In this document: positions 7,609 through 14,958 of the stretch, piece after piece
Layout of the letters: each line of letters begins with the position of its first letter
Position numbering within the stretch: position 1 is the first letter of the stretch
Origin: an uncultured Ruminococcus sp.
Lineage (GTDB): Bacteria; Bacillota; Clostridia; Oscillospirales; Ruminococcaceae
NCBI GenBank assembly: GCA_946404705.1
Contig: CAMJES010000001.1
Span: 1 to 33,599, forward strand
Direction: 5' to 3'
Length of the DNA stretch: 33,599 bases
The notes under the pieces: model-generated
What the model saw: the letters and a program-made list of their open reading frames with translations, nothing else
Database searches by the model: none
Told to the model about the DNA's origin: nothing
Translations under genes and position numbers: made by a program

Positions 7609-10143
7609 ATGAAAAAGACATTATTTAAGCGCGCGGTATGCGCAGGAGTTGCGGCAGCGCTGATGCTTTCGCTCGGCGGCTGCGGAAAAACAAGCAAACC
7701 CGAACTTGCGTCAAAGGACAATCTGTATTCGGCGAAGGAGATATCGCTTGACGGTTTTGACAGCATAAATGCAATGACTGCGAGCGGCGACAGGATATAC
7801 ATTGTCGGCAGCAAATCCATTGAAGTGAAAAACAGCGCTGCGACCGGTGAAAATTCCGATTCGGGCGTTATGGCTAAAGAAGCTTTGGGCGGAATGCTTG
7901 TCGATGAGATAAGCACAGAAGCGGCTTCGGATGACGCTGCGGAAGAGGGCGGCGAAACAGAGGAATCGGCAGGAGATGTTACAGAGGCTGTTACAGGAGA
8001 TATTGCGGAAGCACCCGAAGTGCTGTATTTCCAGCAATATTCGCTTGTTGCGCTTGATTATGACGGAAACAAGATATCGGAAAAGCTCATCTATGACGGT
8101 CAGGAAAAGGGCAGCAACGTCTGTATGAACGTTAACAACCTTTTTATGTCGGGCGAAAATGTCTGCATACTTGCGAATGAGAATTCATGGAATAACGAAA
8201 CAGGCGAATCGCAGGATACCTTCTATATCGAACGCTTTAATTCCGAACTTGGATCCGTTGGCAGGGTCGAGCTGGACAGCCTGAAAGAAAATTACGACTC
8301 GGACAATTATTTCTATATCAGCAATTACACCGAGGACAAGGAAGGCAACGGATATGTTCTTGTTGACAACAGCATTATGGTCTTGGACTCAAACGGTAAG
8401 TATCAGTTCACGCTGAAAATGGAGGACAGCGCTTCACAGAATGCAGGTTCAAACATTGCAAACGTTGTCTGCGGCAAAAACGGCACAGTTTATGTATTTA
8501 TCAATTCCTATACTATCACCGATGACAACTATGAGTCAAAAACTGTCGCAAAGACTGTTGACCTTGCCAAAAAAGGCTTCGGTGATGTTGAATACCCCGT
8601 TTCGATATCGGCATACAGCACTATGAATTCTGCCGGAGATGTGTACGATATGGTATATAACGGCGATACAACGCTTTACGGCTACAACGTTGAAACGGAC
8701 GAGAAAACCACTATCATCGACTGGATAAAATCGGGTATCGATACAACTGCGCTTGAAACGATAATCGTTTCCCCCGACGGCAGGATCATCTATTCCTCAC
8801 ATAATTATGAGATCAATCCGGGCGGCGGCTATTCTTACAGCGACGGCGACCTTATCATCAATATCCTTACAAAGATAGACCCGTCCGAAATTCCCGACAA
8901 GGAACTTATAACAATGTCCACGATGTACATTCCGTACAGTGTCAAGAGCAAGATAAGCGAATTCAACAAGAACAGCGACAAATATCAGATCGAAGTAACT
9001 TCCTATCTTGACAACGACTGGTCAAACTATGACGACTGCTTAAAGCGTTTTAACAACGACCTTGTTGCGGGAAATATCCCCGATATCCTTGTTGTTGACA
9101 GCCAGCTTCCGTTCAACAGCTATGTTTCAAAGGGACTTATCGCAGACCTTGGCCCCATTATGGAAAAGGACGAAACTTTCAACCGCGCGGATTATCTTGA
9201 AAACGTGCTGGAGGCACTCTCGATAGGCGGAAAGCTTTACCGCATCGCGCCTTCGTTCAGCATTCAGACTATCGCTGCAAAGAAGTCTATTGTTGGCGAC
9301 AAGCAGAGCTGGACAATTGACGATTTCATTGCCGTTCACGAGGCTTATCCCGACAGCGAAATGTTAATGGAAATGACAAACTCAAATTTTGTCAGCAACA
9401 TGATAATGTATAACATGAACCAGTTCGTCAACGCTGAAACGGGCGAATGCAGCTTCAATTCCGACTCGTTCAAAAAGATACTCGAATATGCAAACACTCT
9501 CCCGACCGAGATAGACTATGATTCGCTTTATAATGATGACAGCTATTGGATGAAGCGTGAAATGGCATACCGTGACAATACTGCTATCCTCAAGCAGGAA
9601 TATATCTATGACCTTCGTGTTCTCAAACAGGACGAGGCGGCATATTTCGGCGAGCCTGTAACGTTTATCGGCGTTCCCTCCGACACCGGAAACGGTTCAA
9701 TGCTTCAGGTAAACACTTCCCTTTCCATCACTTCCAAGGCAAAGAACCCCGACGGCGCATGGGAATTCATAAAGACCCTTCTCACCGATGAAGCGCAGGA
9801 AAATCCGGACGGCTTCCCGATAAAGGTTTCCGCTTTCAACAAGCTTGCCGAGAAGGCTAAGGAACGTCCTTACTGGGAGAACGAAAACGGCGAAAAGGAA
9901 TACTATGACGATCAGATATGGATCGGCGATCAGACCGTTACGATCGAACCCAACACCGATGAGGACAACGAGCGCATGATAGATTTCATCAAATCGGTTA
10001 AGAACGTATATGAATATGACACCGACCTTTTCAAGATCATTGACGAAGAGGTTCAGGCTTATTTCAGCGGTCAGAAATCCGTTGACGAAGTTGCAGACAT
10101 CATTCAGAACCGTGCAAGCACTTACATCAGCGAAAACAGATAA
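7609..10143 (+). CDS. Lipoprotein fusing a sensor-like N-terminal domain to an extracellular solute-binding domain
   Basis: An 844-residue lipoprotein. The signal peptide ends in the lipobox LGGC with Cys25. Residues about 40-425 hold repeating blocks of the type ISLDGFDSINAMTASGDRIYIV, SLVALDYDGNKISE and NSIMVLDSNGKYQFTLK, which look like beta-propeller blades. An acidic, Ala/Glu-rich linker (about 95-130) interrupts the first blades. From about 430 to the end the sequence reads like a family 1 extracellular solute-binding protein: a FNKNSDKYQIEVTSY first strand, a DILVVDSQLPFNSYVSKGLIADL block and a late NPDGAWEFIKTLLTDEAQE block. Family 1 binding proteins are usually 400-450 residues, so the N-terminal half is an addition. 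It follows the MacB-core gene by 4 bases and ends the operon; it should deliver ligand to the two permeases. Confidence 0.85.
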   Translation: MKKTLFKRAVCAGVAAALMLSLGGCGKTSKPELASKDNLYSAKEISLDGFDSINAMTASGDRIYIVGSKSIEVKNSAATGENSDSGVMAKEALGGMLVDEISTEAASDDAAEEGGETEESAGDVTEAVTGDIAEAPEVLYFQQYSLVALDYDGNKISEKLIYDGQEKGSNVCMNVNNLFMSGENVCILANENSWNNETGESQDTFYIERFNSELGSVGRVELDSLKENYDSDNYFYISNYTEDKEGNGYVLVDNSIMVLDSNGKYQFTLKMEDSASQNAGSNIANVVCGKNGTVYVFINSYTITDDNYESKTVAKTVDLAKKGFGDVEYPVSISAYSTMNSAGDVYDMVYNGDTTLYGYNVETDEKTTIIDWIKSGIDTTALETIIVSPDGRIIYSSHNYEINPGGGYSYSDGDLIINILTKIDPSEIPDKELITMSTMYIPYSVKSKISEFNKNSDKYQIEVTSYLDNDWSNYDDCLKRFNNDLVAGNIPDILVVDSQLPFNSYVSKGLIADLGPIMEKDETFNRADYLENVLEALSIGGKLYRIAPSFSIQTIAAKKSIVGDKQSWTIDDFIAVHEAYPDSEMLMEMTNSNFVSNMIMYNMNQFVNAETGECSFNSDSFKKILEYANTLPTEIDYDSLYNDDSYWMKREMAYRDNTAILKQEYIYDLRVLKQDEAAYFGEPVTFIGVPSDTGNGSMLQVNTSLSITSKAKNPDGAWEFIKTLLTDEAQENPDGFPIKVSAFNKLAEKAKERPYWENENGEKEYYDDQIWIGDQTVTIEPNTDEDNERMIDFIKSVKNVYEYDTDLFKIIDEEVQAYFSGQKSVDEVADIIQNRASTYISENR

Positions 10144-10157
10144 AATAACATAACCTA

Positions 10158-10190
10158 TCCCCGTTTGTGTAACAGCAAACGGGGATTTTT
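10158..10190 (+). terminator. Rho-independent terminator after the transporter operon
   Basis: A perfect 10-base-pair stem TCCCCGTTTG / CAAACGGGGA (10158-10167 with 10176-10185), an 8-base loop and five T residues (10186-10190), 14 bases after the stop of the solute-binding lipoprotein gene. Confidence 0.93.
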
Positions 10191-10199
10191 CATATTATA
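10171..10199 (+). promoter_or_regulatory. Predicted sigma-K-type sporulation promoter for dpaAB
   Basis: AACA (10171-10174), 16 bases, then CATATTATA (10191-10199). This matches the mACm -35 and CATAnnnTA -10 consensus known for sigma-K in Bacillus, the factor that drives dipicolinate synthase genes in the mother cell. Transcription would start near 10207, 26 bases before the dpaA ATG. The -35 element sits in the loop of the preceding terminator. No housekeeping -10 is apparent here. Confidence 0.6.
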
Positions 10200-10232
10200 A
10201 GTACAAAGGGAAATAAGGAAAGGATGTAATGT

Positions 10233-11114
10233 ATGAAAAAGAGATTTCTTATAGCAGGCGGAGATCTTCGCTTTGTAAAGCTTGCGGAGTTTCTCAAAGA
10301 AAACGGCTGCTTTGTAAATACGATCGGCTTTGACAACGGTATTCCTGCGAGCGGAGGGATACATAACATAAAAAATCTTATCTCGCTCAACGAAAAGACC
10401 GACTGTCTTATCCTCCCATTGCCAGTGAGCATTGACGGAGAGAACATTAACTGCCCCTATTCCGACATAAAACTATCCGCGGAAACACTTGCCGCCGCAG
10501 TTTCCGAAAACGGCATTGTCTTCGGCGGACGTTTCCCCAACGGACTTAAGGAAAAGCTTCATAAGCGCGGACTGACGGTGATAGACTACTCCGAAAGAGA
10601 GGAGTTTGCCGTTATGAACGCCGAAGCCACCGCCGAGGGAGCTTTGCAGGCGGCTATGGAGGAAACCGACCGAACGATAATGGGACAGCGGATACTTATC
10701 ATCGGAATGGGACGCATCGCCAAAGCGCTTATACACATTTTGCAGGGCTTCAACGCCGAGATAACAGCCGCGGCAAGGAAATACTCCGACCGTTCGTGGG
10801 CTGAGATATACGGCTGCAGAACTGCCGATATAAGCGCGCTTGACAAGGAGCTTGAAAGAGCAACGATAGTGTTCAATACCGTGCCTGTGCCGCTGCTTGA
10901 CGAGCGGCTTTTGAAAAAGGTCAACAAGGACTGTCCTGTGATAGACCTTGCGTCAAAGCCGGGCGGAGTTGATTTTGAAAGCGCGGCAAGGATAGGCGTG
11001 AAAACGCTCTGGCTGCTGTCGCTTCCCGGCAAAGCCGCGCCGACAACGGCAGGCATAACGATAGGAAAAACGATACTTAACATACTGGAGGAAAGGGGAG
11101 AGGAATTTGTCTGA
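10233..11114 (+). CDS. dpaA: Dipicolinate synthase subunit A
   Basis: A 293-residue cytoplasmic protein of the DpaA/SpoVFA family. With DpaB it converts the dihydrodipicolinate-pathway intermediate of lysine synthesis to dipicolinic acid, the spore-core solute that binds calcium. The N-terminal domain starts FLIAGGDLRFVKLAEFL, the family's usual opening. A second Rossmann domain begins at about 149 with ILIIGMGRIAKALIHILQG, whose GxGxxA pattern binds NAD(P). Later blocks VFNTVPVPLLDERLL, VIDLASKPGGVDF and LSLPGKAAPTTAG are typical. The ATG at 10233 has AAGGAAAGGA upstream. It overlaps dpaB by eight bases. The predicted sigma-K promoter ahead of it fits expression in the mother cell. Its presence implies the organism can or could make spores. 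Confidence 0.95.
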   Translation: MKKRFLIAGGDLRFVKLAEFLKENGCFVNTIGFDNGIPASGGIHNIKNLISLNEKTDCLILPLPVSIDGENINCPYSDIKLSAETLAAAVSENGIVFGGRFPNGLKEKLHKRGLTVIDYSEREEFAVMNAEATAEGALQAAMEETDRTIMGQRILIIGMGRIAKALIHILQGFNAEITAAARKYSDRSWAEIYGCRTADISALDKELERATIVFNTVPVPLLDERLLKKVNKDCPVIDLASKPGGVDFESAARIGVKTLWLLSLPGKAAPTTAGITIGKTILNILEERGEEFV

Positions 11115-11700
11115 TAATATTTCAAGTCTTTCGGGCGTCAAGATCGGCTATGCCCTCTGCGGCAGCTTCTGTACCTTTTCACGCTCAATAGAACAGCTGA
11201 AAAGGCTGAAAGAAACGGGCGCAGATATCACGGCAATAATGTCGTTCAACGCTTCAAGCATAGATACACGCTTCGGCACAGCGGAAAGCTTCCGAAAAAC
11301 GATCGAGGAGATAACCGAAAAGCCGATAATACTTACGATAGAGGGCGCAGAACCGATAGGCCCAATGAAAATGTTCGATGTGCTGGCAATATGCCCCTGC
11401 ACGGGAAATACAATGGCAAAGCTTGCGAATTCGATAGTCGATACACCTGTGACAATGGCAGCAAAGTCGCATATCCGCAACGGCAGACCGATAGTTATCG
11501 CAGCAGCGACAAATGACGGCCTTGCAGGCAGCGCAAAGAATATCGGCGCATTGATGAATTATAAGGAATACTATTTTGTTCCGCTCGGCCAGGACGACAG
11601 CGAAAAAAAGCCGCGTTCGCTCGTTGCGGATTTCAACGAGCTGGGCGATACGATAATCGCCGCGCTGAACGGAAAACAGTTTCAGCCGCTGATAATATAA
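11107..11700 (+). CDS. dpaB: Dipicolinate synthase subunit B
   Basis: A 197-residue flavoprotein-like subunit of the DpaB/SpoVFB family. The N-terminal block KIGYALCGSFCTFSRSIEQL carries the phosphate-binding loop of the flavin-containing cysteine decarboxylase fold. Further family blocks are MFDVLAICPCTGNTMAKLANSI (about 98-119), which lines the flavin site, and PIVIAAATNDGLAG (about 130-143). A late KPRSLVADF motif closes the protein. The start is TTG, chosen because GGAGAGGA lies close upstream and the codon overlaps the end of dpaA; the frame offers no better ATG. It completes the enzyme with DpaA and is expected to share its sigma-K promoter. The long palindrome that follows probably stops transcription from both sides. 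Confidence 0.94.
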   Translation: MSDNISSLSGVKIGYALCGSFCTFSRSIEQLKRLKETGADITAIMSFNASSIDTRFGTAESFRKTIEEITEKPIILTIEGAEPIGPMKMFDVLAICPCTGNTMAKLANSIVDTPVTMAAKSHIRNGRPIVIAAATNDGLAGSAKNIGALMNYKEYYFVPLGQDDSEKKPRSLVADFNELGDTIIAALNGKQFQPLII

Positions 11701-11704
11701 TTAG

Positions 11705-11880
11705 GAATTCGGAATTCGGAATGCGGAATTATTGTGAAACCAACGTATGCAGTTAAAACCGCGAAGCGGACGAAAAGTTTACGTTAATTCTGTAAGAATT
11801 AACGTAAACTTTTGTCCGCTTCGCGGTTTGCAAACATATATTGGAGTTCGCAATAATTACGCATTACGAATTACGCATTA
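11705..11880. repeat. Palindromic intergenic element with imperfect 30-base terminal inverted repeats
   Basis: The centre is a near-perfect palindrome: 11756-11791 pairs with 11795-11829, 35 base pairs with one bulged G and a 3-base loop. Around it are 30-base outer inverted repeats, 11705-11734 and 11851-11880, which match at 25 of 30 positions and are built of repeated AATTCG/AATGCG-like units. There is no coding capacity. The element fills the convergent gap between dpaB and pheT almost completely. Its inner stem is flanked by AAAA and TTTT and may terminate transcription in both directions. A half copy of the core lies at 32906-32953, so this is a dispersed repeat, MITE-like in form. Confidence 0.8.
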
Positions 11881-11883
11881 AAT

Positions 11884-14313
11884 TTATGCTCTGAGTTCTG
11901 CGCCGAGCTTTGCAAGCTCCTTGATAACACGCTTCATTGCTGCGTCTGCCTGCTCGTCGGTGAGAGTGCCTTCATGCGAACGCATCGAGATAGCAAATGC
12001 TACGGATTTCTTGCCTTCGCCGACCTGCTTGCCCTTGTAAACGTCGAAAAGCTCTACTTTTTCAAGCGTGTTTCCGACTGCGCCCTTTATTGCCTTTTCA
12101 AGTGCTGCAACTGCAAGCTTGTCATCACATACAACAGCAATATCACGAGTCGTTGCAGGGAACTTTGGCAGCGGCTTGTAGACCTTGTCGCCCTCTGCTG
12201 CTGCAATTTCCATCATTTCGGGGATTTCAAGCTTTGCGGCATAAGCCTTTACTCCGATACCATAATTTTCAAGCACAACGGGAGCAAGCTCGCCGAATAT
12301 GCCGAAAACCTTGCCGTTCTTGCTTACAACGGCACATCTTCCGGGGTGGAATGCACTTGCTTCGGGATAAACTGCCGTATCTGTGCAAGCTTCAAATTCG
12401 CACTCGCCTAGTCCCATTTCGTCAAGTACGGCTTCTATCTTGCCTTTGAGCAGGAAGAAATCGGCGTCCTTGCCGAACATACCTATTGCAAGTCTTGCAG
12501 GCTCCTCGGGAAGCTCCTTGCCCGAAACGGGGATGTATTCATTGCCTATCTCAAAGAGGTAAGCTTCGGGGTTGCGGTTATTGTAGTTTCTTGCAAGAAC
12601 TTCACACATGGACGGAATTATCGTTGTTCTCATTACCGAAGTATCTTCACCAAGCGGATTTGTGATAGTAACTGTTTTGCGCAGAGTGCTGTCTGCAGGA
12701 AGATTTATCTTGTCGAAATATTTCGGACTAACAAAGGAGTATGTCGAAATTTCATAGCAGCCGAGCGCTGTCATAGCGTTTGCAAGCTTGCGCTCAAACT
12801 TCTGCTTAGGTGTGAGCTGTGCTTCGGCAACGCCGCGGATAACGGTCTTCGGTATATTGTTGTAGCCGTAAAGACGAGCGACTTCTTCTGCGATATCCGA
12901 CTTGCACTCAATGTCAACTCTGTATGCAGGAGCGTAAGCAACGCCGTCCTTGACTGTGAAATCAAGCTTGTTGAGGTAGCCTATCATCTGCTCCTCGGGG
13001 ATATCCGTGCCAAGGAACTTATTTATCCATTCTGCGCTGAACGGAGCGGATTTCTGCGTGTCAACGCCGTTCGAAACCTTGATATATTCCGTTACAACTT
13101 CTCCGCAGCCGAGCATTTCAACAAGTTCAAGTGCGCGTCTGAGTGCAGGTTCAGCCATTCTCGGGTCAAGTCCCTTTTCAAAGCGTGAGGAAGCGTCCGT
13201 TCTCATTCCGAGTGCCTTTGCGGTCGTTCTTACGCTTGCACCGTCGAAGCAGGCTGCTTCAAATACAACATCGACTGTATCGTCCATAATTCCGCTGTAT
13301 TCGCCGCCCATTACGCCTGCAACTGCGACAGGCTTCTTTGCGTCTGCGATAACGAGCATATTTTCGGTAAGCTCACGCTCAACACCGTCAAGAGTCGTTA
13401 TCTTTTCACCGTTCTTTGCACGGCGAACGTCAATGGACGAGCCTTCAAGATAGCGTATATCAAAAGCGTGCATAGGCTGACCGTATTCAAGCATTACATA
13501 GTTCGTGATATCGACAAAATTATTGATAGGACGAACGCCGCTTGCACGAAGACGCTCACGCATCCAGCGCGGCGACATTCCGACCTTAACATTCTTTACA
13601 ACTGCTGCGATATAAATCGAGCATTTCTCCTTGTCGGAAATTGTAACGCTTTTGAGCATATCCTTTGCGCTGCCGCCGATGCCCTTTATCTCGGGTTCGT
13701 GGAGATTGAGCGGCAGGTCAAACGTAGCCGCAGTTTCACGAGCAAGTCCGATAACGCTCATACAGTCGGGGCGGTTTGAGGTTATTTCAAATTCAACCGT
13801 TGTATCGCCAAGACCGATTGCCTCCTTTATGTCCATTCCAAGCTTAAGCTCGGGACAACCCTCTTCCTGCTGTAAAAGGAAGATACCGTCTGCAATTGCA
13901 TAAGGGAAATCGTGCGTTGTAAGTCCGAGTTCGCCCAAAGAGCAGAGCATACCGTTCGATTCAACGCCGCGAAGCTTGCCCTTTTTGATCTTTACGCCGT
14001 TCGGGAGCGTAGAACCGTCCATTGCAACGGGAACGATATCCCCTGCCTTAACGTTGGGCGCACCGGTAACGATCTGTATAGGCTCGCCGTTTCCAGCCGT
14101 GCCTACATCGACCTGACATACGACAAGGTGGTCGGAGTTTTCGTGCGGAACAACGGAAAGCAGCTTTCCGACAACTACCTTGCTAATTTCGGAACCCTCC
14201 GTGTCATAACGCTCAACTTTAGAGCCGCTAATTGTAAGACCAGAGCAGAATTCCTTTATACTCATATCTCCGATATCAACATAATCGGAGAGCCATTTCA
14301 TTGATAAATCCAT
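11884..14313 (-). CDS. pheT: Phenylalanyl-tRNA synthetase beta subunit
   Basis: An 809-residue protein of full bacterial length. It opens MKWLSDYVDIGD and carries a tRNA-binding (EMAP/OB) domain at about 40-150 with VVVGKLLSVVPHENSDHLVVCQVD. The B3/B4 editing region lies at about 210-370 (RPINNFVDITNYVMLEYGQPMHAFD), the B5 domain at about 400-470, the catalytic-like domain to about 690 and a C-terminal FDX-ACB anticodon-binding domain from about 715 (KFPATTRDIAVVCDD). It forms the alpha2-beta2 synthetase with PheS and hydrolyses misacylated Tyr-tRNA. The ATG at 14313 has GGAGG upstream. In most Firmicutes pheT follows pheS directly; here a small membrane-protein gene flanked by inverted repeats intervenes. 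Expression is presumably under the pheS T-box. Confidence 0.97.
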   Translation of the reverse strand: MDLSMKWLSDYVDIGDMSIKEFCSGLTISGSKVERYDTEGSEISKVVVGKLLSVVPHENSDHLVVCQVDVGTAGNGEPIQIVTGAPNVKAGDIVPVAMDGSTLPNGVKIKKGKLRGVESNGMLCSLGELGLTTHDFPYAIADGIFLLQQEEGCPELKLGMDIKEAIGLGDTTVEFEITSNRPDCMSVIGLARETAATFDLPLNLHEPEIKGIGGSAKDMLKSVTISDKEKCSIYIAAVVKNVKVGMSPRWMRERLRASGVRPINNFVDITNYVMLEYGQPMHAFDIRYLEGSSIDVRRAKNGEKITTLDGVERELTENMLVIADAKKPVAVAGVMGGEYSGIMDDTVDVVFEAACFDGASVRTTAKALGMRTDASSRFEKGLDPRMAEPALRRALELVEMLGCGEVVTEYIKVSNGVDTQKSAPFSAEWINKFLGTDIPEEQMIGYLNKLDFTVKDGVAYAPAYRVDIECKSDIAEEVARLYGYNNIPKTVIRGVAEAQLTPKQKFERKLANAMTALGCYEISTYSFVSPKYFDKINLPADSTLRKTVTITNPLGEDTSVMRTTIIPSMCEVLARNYNNRNPEAYLFEIGNEYIPVSGKELPEEPARLAIGMFGKDADFFLLKGKIEAVLDEMGLGECEFEACTDTAVYPEASAFHPGRCAVVSKNGKVFGIFGELAPVVLENYGIGVKAYAAKLEIPEMMEIAAAEGDKVYKPLPKFPATTRDIAVVCDDKLAVAALEKAIKGAVGNTLEKVELFDVYKGKQVGEGKKSVAFAISMRSHEGTLTDEQADAAMKRVIKELAKLGAELRA

Positions 14314-14352
14314 TTTATAAAACCTCCAAATTATTAATTGAGAATTGATAAT

Positions 14353-14393
14353 TTGCCTTTGGGAAACCTAAACAGTTCTTGAATAATGTTGAA
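14353..14393. repeat. Inverted repeat, pheT-side copy
   Basis: These 41 bases are the reverse complement of 14911-14950 with 36 matches, four transitions and one single-base gap. They lie between the small membrane-protein gene and pheT. In the minus-strand transcript the two copies would pair into a long stem that loops out the small gene. Confidence 0.88.
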
Positions 14394-14422
14394 AAAACTG
14401 TTCCTACAATTGATACTTAATA

Positions 14423-14875
14423 TCAAACATTTTCCGAGTTTTCCTTATCTTGCTTTGATGCAAGATATTCCAAAAACTCTTTTGTGCCGTTTTGGCTCGG
14501 TGTAAGTCCGTACTCCTTACCGTTTTTCATACGGAGAATAACCGTTACGGCAGGTCCTTCGGTCACTGAATATATCCGTTCTATATCGTCATAGCCGAAT
14601 GTGACCGGTTTTGAAAGAAAGCGCATTATTGTAAATTTTTCTTCTCCCCAATACCATACGTTTTTTGCGGCGGCAACACCGGAAAATGCCGAAAGTGCTG
14701 CCAATAAGATGAATACCGCAAATACCGCTGCCGAGGACAGAACTGCAAAATTAACTATTATCCCCGCTATAACAAGCACTCCGGCAAAAATGTAAAGTCC
14801 TATGGTTACCCCTTTGCCTGAGCAGATACAACCTAAGGGTTCGTAATCCAATTTGCTGCTGTTATTATCTGTCAT
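14423..14875 (-). CDS. Small membrane protein with C-terminal PH-like domain, inserted between pheS and pheT
   Basis: A 150-residue protein I do not recognise as a named family. Residues about 22-45 and 48-70 are two hydrophobic helices with a short turn, preceded by a polar N-terminus containing CICSGKG. The remaining 80 residues (KNVWYWGEEKFTIMRFLSKP, then a strand-rich segment with a VTVILRMKNGKEYGL block and a helix FLEYLASK) have the strand order of a bacterial PH-like domain, as seen in YdbS/YdbT-type membrane proteins. The ATG at 14875 has GGAGGGG 6 bases upstream, so it should be translated. It is oriented with pheS and pheT and lies between 41-base inverted repeats, which suggests it arrived as a unit. 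No role in tRNA charging is implied. Confidence 0.8.
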   Translation of the reverse strand: MTDNNSSKLDYEPLGCICSGKGVTIGLYIFAGVLVIAGIIVNFAVLSSAAVFAVFILLAALSAFSGVAAAKNVWYWGEEKFTIMRFLSKPVTFGYDDIERIYSVTEGPAVTVILRMKNGKEYGLTPSQNGTKEFLEYLASKQDKENSENV

Positions 14876-14910
14876 TTTATCCCCTCCGTTTTTTCTATTA
14901 GAAATAACTC

Positions 14911-14950
14911 TTCACATTATTCAAGAATTGTTTAGACTTCCCGAAGGCAA
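14911..14950. repeat. Inverted repeat, pheS-side copy
   Basis: Mate of 14353-14393, starting eight bases after the pheS stop codon. Read on the minus strand it begins TTGCCTTCGGGAA and ends AATAATGTGAA; every substitution relative to the mate is a transition. Confidence 0.88.
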
Positions 14951-14958
14951 CATTCGGA

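Noticed and set aside
11974..12449. Long plus-strand open frames inside pheT and pheS
   Set aside because: They are shadows of the synthetase genes; all have skewed composition and no binding sites.
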